NCBI GenBank assembly: GCA_005877525.1
Contig: VBON01000059.1
Span: 1 to 5,545, forward strand
Reading direction: 5' to 3'
DNA from: Nitrospirota bacterium
GTDB taxonomy: Bacteria; Nitrospirota; Nitrospiria; Nitrospirales; NS-4
Length of the DNA: 5,545 bases
Shown here one piece after another: positions 1 through 5,545 of the stretch. The notes under the pieces are model-generated. The model did no database searches. It saw only the letters and a program-made list of their open reading frames with translations, and was not told the origin of the DNA. Both the position numbers and the translations under genes were made by a program. Every line of letters starts with the position of its first letter. The stretch's first letter is position 1.

Positions 1-1096
<1,096 letters not shown>

Positions 1097-1110
1097 GAGG
1101 ATTATTGTAG

Positions 1111-1428
1111 ATGGCGATCAAGCTCGACCAAAGGATACGCATCCGGCTTCGGAGTTTTGACTACCGGGTGCTGGATCAATCTGTCTCCGAAATCGTCGAT
1201 ACCGTCAAGCGGACCGGAGCCAAGGTGGTTGGCCCGATCCCCTTGCCGACTCGCATCAATAAATGGACGGTGCAGCGTTCAACGCATGCGGACAAAAAGT
1301 CTCGGGAGCAATTCGAGATTCGTACTCATAAGCGCCTGATGGACATCATGGAGCCGACCCCGGAGACCATGGATGCCTTAATGAAGCTCAATCTCGCGGC
1401 TGGCGTCGATGTGGAGATTAAATTGTGA
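1111..1428 (+). CDS. rpsJ: Small-subunit ribosomal protein S10 (uS10)
   Basis: S10 is a protein of the 30S head; in E. coli it also acts as NusE in transcription antitermination. The 105-residue product is of normal length. It shows the family core IRIRLRSFDYRVLDQS near the N terminus, GPIPLPTR at 41-48, SREQFEIRTHKR at 64-75 and the C-terminal LAAGVDVEIKL. The ATG is 14 nt after the tuf stop, with AAGAGG (1095-1100), which overlaps that stop, as a plausible Shine-Dalgarno. The tip of the long loop reads STHADKK, where E. coli has SPHVNK. Ala-60 therefore sits at the E. coli Val-57 position and Thr-58 at the Pro-55 position. The stop overlaps the rplC start in GTGA, suggesting coupled translation. 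Identity is certain. Confidence 0.98.
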   Translation: MAIKLDQRIRIRLRSFDYRVLDQSVSEIVDTVKRTGAKVVGPIPLPTRINKWTVQRSTHADKKSREQFEIRTHKRLMDIMEPTPETMDALMKLNLAAGVDVEIKL

Positions 1429-2072
1429 ACGGGTTGCTCGGTCAGAAACTCGGAATGACCCAAGTCCTGGCGTCAGGCGGCCGTATGGTTCCGGTCACGG
1501 TTATTGAGGCCGGTCCCTGTCGCGTGGCGCAGGTAAAAACAGCCGAGCGGGATGGTTACGCGGCGGTCCAGGTCGCCTTCCAGGAAATACCGGACCGGAA
1601 GAGCAACAAACCGCTCAAAGCACACTTCGCAAAGGCGCAATTACCCGCGTTCCGTTACCTCCGGGAGTTCCGGTCGGCCATCGAGATTCAGGTCGGCGCC
1701 ACGGTGAAAGCAGACATTTTTACCAAAGGCGAACGCGTGGACGTCACCGGCGTGTCAAAAGGCAAAGGCTTCCAGGGGGTCATGAAGCGACACCACTTTC
1801 ATGGCGGCCCGCGCACTCATGGTTCTATGTTCCATCGGGCCCCCGGCTCAATCGGGAGCAGTTCGTCACCTTCCCGGGTCTGGAAGAACATGAAGATGGG
1901 TGGGCACATGGGCGATGTCCGCGTGACGACTCAGGGCCTGGAGGTGGTCGATGTCCGTTCCGACGAGAACCTGATCTTCATACGCGGCTCTGTGCCAGGC
2001 GCTCGCGGAGCGGTCCTGGAGATTCGGAAATCGAAAAAAGTCCCACGCGGAGCGGCCGATGGCAAGCGTTAA
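1425..2072 (+). CDS. rplC: Large-subunit ribosomal protein L3 (uL3)
   Basis: L3 is an early 50S assembly protein whose central loop reaches towards the peptidyl-transferase centre. The 215-residue product begins NGLLGQKLGMTQV, the standard L3 N terminus, so the GTG at 1425 is the right start. No ATG fits, and GGAG at 1413-1416 lies 8 nt upstream. The family signature VDVTGVSKGKGFQGVMKR is at residues 105-122, and the loop THGSMFHRAPGSIG at 131-144. The next residues are four serines (145-148), where E. coli has QNQ, so the glutamine methylated by PrmB in E. coli is absent. The tail is basic (KSKKVPRG). The gene overlaps rpsJ by 4 nt and rplD by 14 nt. Confidence 0.98.
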   Translation: MNGLLGQKLGMTQVLASGGRMVPVTVIEAGPCRVAQVKTAERDGYAAVQVAFQEIPDRKSNKPLKAHFAKAQLPAFRYLREFRSAIEIQVGATVKADIFTKGERVDVTGVSKGKGFQGVMKRHHFHGGPRTHGSMFHRAPGSIGSSSSPSRVWKNMKMGGHMGDVRVTTQGLEVVDVRSDENLIFIRGSVPGARGAVLEIRKSKKVPRGAADGKR

Positions 2073-2682
2073 GGTTCTGGATCTCAATGGTCGTCCTACG
2101 GGATCCGTAGATCTTGCACCTGGAATTTTTGAAACCGCGGTGAATGGAGCGATCCTGCATGAGGTGGTCCTGATGCAACAGGCCGGGCGTCGTCAGGGAA
2201 GTGCCTCGACGAAAACCAGGGGAGTGGTCAGCGGCACCGGCAAGAAACCATACAAGCAAAAGCATACGGGACGGGCCCGCGCAGGTTCGGTTCGGTCGCC
2301 CATCTGGCGGCACGGCGGTATCGTCTTCGGCCCTCATCCACGGGACTACAGCTACGGGATGCCCAAAAAGAAGGTGCGCGGCGCCATTCACTCGGCCCTC
2401 TCGACCAAAGTTCAGGAGGGAGGCTTGATTGTCGTGGAAGAGCTGCCGGCTTCGGACGGCAAGACGAAATCCCTGGCTCGAATCCTTGAGAGGCTGGGAC
2501 TTACCGGAAAGATTTTGTTGGTGGCCGGCGCAGAGCAGGACTTGCTTCGCCGGGCGGCGGGAAATCTAAAGCATCTCATGGTGCTGGGTCCCGAAAGCAT
2601 CAACGTCCGCGACCTGCTGCTTCACGAAAAACTGCTTATCGCGCGGAGAGATTTAGTCCGGCTGCAGGAGATCTGGACATGA
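2059..2682 (+). CDS. rplD: Large-subunit ribosomal protein L4 (uL4)
   Basis: L4 is an early-binding 23S rRNA protein whose extended loop lines the nascent-peptide tunnel. In E. coli it also represses its own S10 operon. The product has 207 residues, normal for the family. The tunnel loop is easily seen at residues 43-80: GRRQGSASTKTRG, then KKPYKQKHTGRARAGSVRSP, followed by WRHGGIVFGPHPRDYS. Compared with E. coli KKPWRQKGTGRAR it differs at several loop-tip positions (W to Y, R to K, G to H). The ATG lies inside the end of rplC (14-nt overlap), with GGAG at 2049-2052 upstream. The C-terminal globular part ends LVRLQEIWT and overlaps the rplW start in ATGA. Confidence 0.98.
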   Translation: MASVKVLDLNGRPTGSVDLAPGIFETAVNGAILHEVVLMQQAGRRQGSASTKTRGVVSGTGKKPYKQKHTGRARAGSVRSPIWRHGGIVFGPHPRDYSYGMPKKKVRGAIHSALSTKVQEGGLIVVEELPASDGKTKSLARILERLGLTGKILLVAGAEQDLLRRAAGNLKHLMVLGPESINVRDLLLHEKLLIARRDLVRLQEIWT

Positions 2683-2972
2683 GTCGGGAGGCGCAGGACA
2701 TCATTCGCAGGCCCATCCTGACGGAAAAGTTGACCGAGTTGCGCGAGACGCAGCGCAAAATCGGCCTCTTGGTTCGCTCGGACGCAAACAAGGTTGAAAT
2801 TAAAAAGGCCGCGGAGCAGGCCTTGAAGGTCAAGATTGAAAAAGTGAATGTCTTGAACGGGATGGGCAAGTTGCGCCGCATCGGGCGATTGTCTGGAAAA
2901 AAACCCGACTGGAAAAAGGCCATTGTTACGATGAAGGTCGGCGAGAAGCTGGAGATCTTCGAGGGAGTGTGA
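2679..2972 (+). CDS. rplW: Large-subunit ribosomal protein L23 (uL23)
   Basis: L23 sits at the exit of the nascent-peptide tunnel and is the docking site of trigger factor and of the signal recognition particle. The 97-residue product carries IIRRPILTEK at 8-17, where Glu-16 matches the E. coli Glu-18 contact for trigger factor. ANKVEIKKA (36-44) and GKKPDWKKAIVTM (73-85) are also family-typical. The start is well supported: AGGAG at 2666-2670 lies 8 nt before the ATG, and the ATG overlaps the rplD stop as ATGA. The C terminus EIFEGV is complete. Nothing unusual is seen. Confidence 0.97.
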   Translation: MSREAQDIIRRPILTEKLTELRETQRKIGLLVRSDANKVEIKKAAEQALKVKIEKVNVLNGMGKLRRIGRLSGKKPDWKKAIVTMKVGEKLEIFEGV

Positions 2973-3006
2973 GTCTGCTGGAAACCGCAGGCCGCTGAAA
3001 TTACGT

Positions 3007-3837
3007 ATGGGTGTCAAAAAATTTAATCCGACATCGCCGGGACGTCGTCAAATGACGATCTTGACGAATGAGGACCTCACGCGAAAGAAGCCCGAGAAAG
3101 GTCTGCTCACTTATATCAAGAGCTCCGGCGGACGTAATAATGGCGGACGGATTTCCGTTCGTTTTCGCGGCGGCGGCCACAAGCGCATGTATCGACACCT
3201 GGATTTTAAGCGCGACAAGCCCAGCGTCCTCGCGCGCGTTGCGGCGTTAGAATACGACCCGAATCGATCTGCGCGATTAGCGCTCCTCCATTATGCCGAT
3301 GGTGAGAAGCGCTATATCCTGGCTCCCGTGGGTTTGCGCGTCGGCGACCCGGTGCAATCGGGCCCCGAGGCCGAGGTGCGCACCGGCAATGCGTTGCCGT
3401 TGGTCAATATGCCGACCGGAACCATTGTCCACAATATCGAGCTGAAGCCGGGCAAAGGCGCACAGTTAATCAGGAGCGCCGGTAGTTCGGCCCAGGTGAT
3501 GGGCCGAGAAGGGGCGTACGTGCAGATCCGACTGAAGTCCGGCGAGATGCGGCGCATTCTTGGGACCTGCCAGGCCACCGTCGGGCAGGTCGGAAATGCC
3601 GATCATGAAAATATCACCGTTGGCAAAGCAGGACGGACCCGATGGAAGGGCCGGCGGCCGCATGTCCGCGGCGTCGCGATGAACCCCGTTGATCATCCCC
3701 ACGGGGGCGGAGAGGGCAAGTCCGGACAAGGCAATCCCCATCCGGTTTCGCCTTGGGGACAAAAGACGAAAGGCTACAAGACCCGGCGGACAAAGCGCAC
3801 GGGAAAGTTCATCATTGCCCGTCGCAAGAAGAACTAG
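3007..3837 (+). CDS. rplB: Large-subunit ribosomal protein L2 (uL2)
   Basis: L2 is a large 23S rRNA-binding protein needed for subunit joining and peptidyl-transferase activity. The 276-residue product has the standard start MGVKKFNPTSPGRR, the N-terminal basic stretch GGRNNGGRISVRFRGGGHKR (41-60), and LEYDPNRSARLALLHYADGEKRYI (81-104). The C-terminal signature PHVRGVAMNPVDHPHGGGEG spans 218-237. His-230 corresponds to the functionally important His-229 of E. coli. The tail is basic (RRTKRTGKFIIARRKKN). The start is fixed by homology: the 34-nt gap after rplW shows no clear Shine-Dalgarno near the ATG, unusual within this cluster. It stops with TAG, 15 nt before rpsS. Confidence 0.98.
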   Translation: MGVKKFNPTSPGRRQMTILTNEDLTRKKPEKGLLTYIKSSGGRNNGGRISVRFRGGGHKRMYRHLDFKRDKPSVLARVAALEYDPNRSARLALLHYADGEKRYILAPVGLRVGDPVQSGPEAEVRTGNALPLVNMPTGTIVHNIELKPGKGAQLIRSAGSSAQVMGREGAYVQIRLKSGEMRRILGTCQATVGQVGNADHENITVGKAGRTRWKGRRPHVRGVAMNPVDHPHGGGEGKSGQGNPHPVSPWGQKTKGYKTRRTKRTGKFIIARRKKN

Positions 3838-3840
3838 CTG

Positions 3841-3847
3841 TAGGAGG
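3841..3847 (+). promoter_or_regulatory. Strong Shine-Dalgarno of rpsS
   Basis: TAGGAGG lies 5 nt before the rpsS ATG and is the best ribosome-binding site in the window. It lies in the 15-nt rplB-rpsS gap and fixes the rpsS start. Its strength contrasts with the absence of a clear site before rplB. Confidence 0.85.
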
Positions 3848-3852
3848 ATAAC

Positions 3853-4140
3853 ATGCCTCGTTCAGTCAGCAAGGGCCCCTATGTCGAACCGCGGCTGTTG
3901 AGCCGCATTGAACTGATGAATGGGGGAGCCGAGAAGAAGATCTTGAAGACCTGGTCCCGGCGCTCGACCATCGTTCCGGAGATGATCGGACACACGCTTG
4001 CGATCCATAACGGCAAGAAATTTATTCCGATTTTCATCACCGAGAATATGGTGGGCCACAAGCTTGGCGAATTTTCTCCGACCCGCTTCTTCAAAGGACA
4101 TGGCGCGGCCAGGAGCGAAAAGGCCGTTGCGCTCAAGTAA
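3853..4140 (+). CDS. rpsS: Small-subunit ribosomal protein S19 (uS19)
   Basis: S19 binds 16S rRNA in the 30S head with S13 and contacts the A-site finger of the 50S subunit. The 95-residue product begins PRSVSKGPYVEPRLLSRI. It contains KTWSRRSTIVPEMIGHT (32-48) and the family signature ITENMVGHKLGEFSPTRFF (62-80) followed by KGH. Length and ends are ordinary. The start follows the strong Shine-Dalgarno at 3841-3847. The TAA stop shares its last base with an ATG (TAATG, 4138-4142) that opens a small ORF in the spacer before rplV. Confidence 0.98.
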   Translation: MPRSVSKGPYVEPRLLSRIELMNGGAEKKILKTWSRRSTIVPEMIGHTLAIHNGKKFIPIFITENMVGHKLGEFSPTRFFKGHGAARSEKAVALK

Positions 4141-4220
4141 TGGCCAATAGAGTGATGGCATCTTTCCCAAGGCAGTACGCGGGTATCACGCAGAGAATGG
4201 AAGGCGGCAATGGCGGCTGA
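4140..4220 (+). other. 26-codon ORF bridging rpsS and rplV (possible coupling ORF)
   Basis: The 69-nt spacer 4141-4209 is long for this cluster. It is spanned by an ORF that starts at the ATG overlapping the rpsS stop (TAATG) and ends with a TGA at 4218-4220, 8 bases past the rplV initiation codon. The predicted peptide starts MANRVMASFPRQY and ends EGGNGG. I do not recognise it, and no Shine-Dalgarno precedes it. It may be chance, since an 81-nt open frame in GC-rich DNA is not rare. It could also pass ribosomes from rpsS to rplV by termination-reinitiation. No product function is proposed. Confidence 0.3.
4199..4204 (+). promoter_or_regulatory. Shine-Dalgarno of rplV
   Basis: GGAAGG lies 5 nt before the ATG at 4210. 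It supports that start over the out-of-frame ATG at 4197. No in-frame alternative start exists between 4210 and the in-frame TGA at 4153-4155. Confidence 0.6.
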
Positions 4221-4683
4221 AGCAGTAGCGAAATTGCGGTTCGTGCGGATGGCGCCGCGGAAGACCCGGGTATTTGTGGATCTTATCCGGGGACGGGGAG
4301 TGCCGGATGCTTTGGCCACACTGAAATTTACCCCGCGTGCCGCCGCTCGCGTGGTGGAGAAGGTGCTGATGTCCGCTGTCGCCAACGCGCAGCAAGGCGG
4401 GAAGGATCTCGGTGATGCCGAGTCGCTAAGGGTCAGTCGCGCGTTTGTCGACAATGGACCCACAATCAAACGATTTCAGCCGCGCGCGCAAGGCCGGGCG
4501 TTCTCGATCCACAAGCGCATGAGTCACATCACGGTGGCCGTGACACCGATTGAAGTAAAGCTCAAGAAGGCAGCGTCTCGAGCGACCACGAGACCCAAGC
4601 CGCCGGTGAAGACCGACGCGCCGGTCACCACAAAGCGCGCGAAGGCTCCGATCGCGGAGAAGCGGGCGAAGGAAAACCAATAA
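4210..4683 (+). CDS. rplV: Large-subunit ribosomal protein L22 (uL22) with a basic C-terminal extension
   Basis: L22 binds all 23S rRNA domains, and its beta-hairpin lines the nascent-peptide tunnel next to L4. The core is clear: KLRFVRMAPRKTRVFVDLIRG (8-28), then AVANAQQ (56-62), the hairpin with IKRFQPRAQGRA (86-97), and HKRMSHITVAV (101-111). E. coli L22 ends about here, at 110 residues. This product goes on to 157, adding about 45 residues rich in Lys, Ala, Pro and Thr and nearly free of hydrophobic clusters. The tail includes two KRAK elements (residues 142-145 and 151-154). The frame runs without disruption to the TAA, and rpsC begins 3 nt later, so the tail is not an obvious read-through artefact. 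The core identity is certain; the role of the tail is unknown. Confidence 0.97.
   Translation: MAAEAVAKLRFVRMAPRKTRVFVDLIRGRGVPDALATLKFTPRAAARVVEKVLMSAVANAQQGGKDLGDAESLRVSRAFVDNGPTIKRFQPRAQGRAFSIHKRMSHITVAVTPIEVKLKKAASRATTRPKPPVKTDAPVTTKRAKAPIAEKRAKENQ
4633..4672 (+). repeat. Imperfect 13-bp direct repeat in the L22 tail
   Basis: AAGCGCGCGAAGG (4633-4645) recurs as AAGCGGGCGAAGG (4660-4672), 12 of 13 bases identical and offset by 27 nt (nine codons, in frame). Both copies encode K-R-A-K. This could reflect growth of the tail by short duplication, or simply repeated use of the same residues. Confidence 0.45.
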
Positions 4684-4686
4684 CCT

Positions 4687-5352
4687 ATGGGTCAGAAGAT
4701 ACATCCGATTGGATTGCGGCTCGGGTATACCAAGCCGTGGAACTCGCGATGGTTCGCGGATAAGGACTACGCCAAGACGTTGCATGAGGACATTCGCGTC
4801 CGCAAGATGGTCAAGAGCAAGCTCTATCACGCCGGGGTCTCGAAAGTCGAAATTGAGCGGTCCGGAGACCAAGCGAAGGTGATCATCCACACGGCCAGGC
4901 CGGGCATCATTATCGGCCGAAAGGGCGCCGAAGTAGACAAGCTGAAGGCGGAACTCGAAAAGAGCATCGGACGGCAGGTGTACATCACGATCAAGGAAAT
5001 CAAGAAGCCGGAGCTCGATGCGCAGCTCGTGACCGAGAACATAGCGGTTCAACTGGAGAAGCGCGTGGCGTTTCGTCGCGCAATGAAACGCAGTGTGGCC
5101 TCGGCGCTACGTCTGGGCGCGCGAGGCATCAAGATTCGCTGTTCCGGGCGGCTCGCGGGGGCCGAAATCGCGCGGACCGAGTGGTATCTGCAGGGCCGTG
5201 TTCCGCTGCACACTCTCCGTGCCGACATCGATTACGGTTTCGCCGAAGCTCATACGACGATGGGACAGATCGGCATTAAAGCATGGATCTACAAAGGCGA
5301 GATTCTGCCGACGCTGCCCGGCAAAGATGAACCTGGACTTGAGCGGCGATAA
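4687..5352 (+). CDS. rpsC: Small-subunit ribosomal protein S3 (uS3)
   Basis: S3 forms part of the mRNA entry tunnel on the 30S head and takes part in ribosomal helicase activity. The 221-residue product starts MGQKIHPIGLRLG, as expected. It has a type II KH domain with the GxxG loop as GRKG (77-80, within ARPGIIIGRKGAEV), KKPELDAQLV (106-115) and FRRAMKR (129-135). Arg-130, Arg-131 and Lys-134 match the E. coli helicase residues 131, 132 and 135. The C-terminal domain has SGRLAGAEIARTEWY (153-167), GRVPLHTLRADIDYG (170-184) and KAWIYKGEI (198-206). The start lies 3 nt after rplV. AAGGA at 4669-4673 is a rather distant Shine-Dalgarno, so translational coupling is likely. Confidence 0.98.
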   Translation: MGQKIHPIGLRLGYTKPWNSRWFADKDYAKTLHEDIRVRKMVKSKLYHAGVSKVEIERSGDQAKVIIHTARPGIIIGRKGAEVDKLKAELEKSIGRQVYITIKEIKKPELDAQLVTENIAVQLEKRVAFRRAMKRSVASALRLGARGIKIRCSGRLAGAEIARTEWYLQGRVPLHTLRADIDYGFAEAHTTMGQIGIKAWIYKGEILPTLPGKDEPGLERR

Positions 5353-5355
5353 GCT

Positions 5356-5545
5356 ATGCTCGCACCCAAAAAAGTTAAACACCGCAAGATGCACAAAGGC
5401 CGGATGCGGGGCAAAGCGTACCGGGGCGGAGCCGTGACCCTAGGAGAGTATGGCCTCAAATGCTTGGAACCCGGCTGGATCACGAATCGCCAGATCGAAG
5501 CGGCCCGTATCGCGATGACGCGCCACGTGAAGCGCGGTGGCCGGG
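5356..5545 (+). CDS. rplP: Large-subunit ribosomal protein L16 (uL16), 3' end outside the window
   Basis: L16 is a late 50S assembly protein that contacts A-site tRNA. The first 63 codons are present and read MLAPKKVKHRKMHKGRMRGK, then VTLGEYGLKCLEPGWITNRQ (27-46) and IEAARIAMTRHVKRGGR to the window edge. These match the N-terminal half of the family, whose members have about 135-140 residues. The ATG is 3 nt after the rpsC stop, with only a weak upstream site (GAGCGG at 5341-5346), so coupled initiation is likely. The position after rpsC is the canonical S10-operon order, in which rpmC and rpsQ would follow. Confidence 0.97.
   Translation, partial: MLAPKKVKHRKMHKGRMRGKAYRGGAVTLGEYGLKCLEPGWITNRQIEAARIAMTRHVKRGGR

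Noticed and set aside
1978..2391. 137-codon minus-strand ORF opposite rplC/rplD
   Set aside because: It is antisense to conserved coding sequence, has no recognisable domain, and crosses the rplC-rplD junction.
2974..2991. Possible hairpin or terminator between rplW and rplB
   Set aside because: Only about four base pairs with internal mismatches and no U-tract. A terminator within this operon would also be unexpected.
4426..5052. 208-codon minus-strand ORF opposite rplV/rpsC
   Set aside because: It lies wholly antisense to two certain ribosomal genes, its Arg/Leu-rich product has no recognisable domain, and its frame is explained by GC-rich codon structure.
5093..5437. 114-codon + strand ORF overlapping the rpsC 3' end and rplP 5' end
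   Set aside because: It is an alternative frame through two certain genes and matches nothing; the real frame after rpsC is rplP from 5356.

Overview
This window is a compact piece of the conserved bacterial str-S10 ribosomal protein cluster, all on the + strand. The order is tuf (5' end missing) - rpsJ - rplC - rplD - rplW - rplB - rpsS - rplV - rpsC - rplP (3' end missing). Every complete gene is open from a sensible start to a stop. I see no frameshift, mobile element, tRNA, rRNA, CRISPR array or credible antisense gene.

The genome is GC-rich and bacterial. The EF-Tu effector loop is not the usual EKARGITIN form but an ASESQGRRDPTKILTIA form. From memory this loop, with the GRCERG motif in domain 2 and the MLAPKK start of L16, resembles Nitrospira-type (Nitrospirota) sequences. 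That placement is tentative and needs a tree.

Layout: 1-1096 is most of EF-Tu, beginning about 35-40 residues into the protein, so the P-loop lies outside the window. A 14-nt gap leads into rpsJ. rpsJ/rplC (GTGA), rplC/rplD (14 nt) and rplD/rplW (ATGA) overlap, which suggests translational coupling. rplB follows a 34-nt gap without a clear Shine-Dalgarno, and rpsS has a near-perfect one. A 69-nt spacer before rplV holds a 26-codon ORF that links the rpsS stop to the rplV start. rpsC and rplP follow at 3-nt spacings.

The products act together in translation. EF-Tu delivers aminoacyl-tRNA. S10, S19 and S3 build the small-subunit head and mRNA entry region. L3, L4, L23, L2, L22 and L16 build the peptidyl-transferase surroundings, the exit tunnel and the A-site region. 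The tight spacing suggests one co-transcribed unit.

I found no new biological system. The points worth a second look are the strongly G-ending codon usage of tuf, which ends abruptly about 50 nt before its stop; the variant EF-Tu switch I; substitutions in the S10 tetracycline-associated loop; a basic tail of about 45 residues on L22; and the rpsS-rplV bridging ORF.
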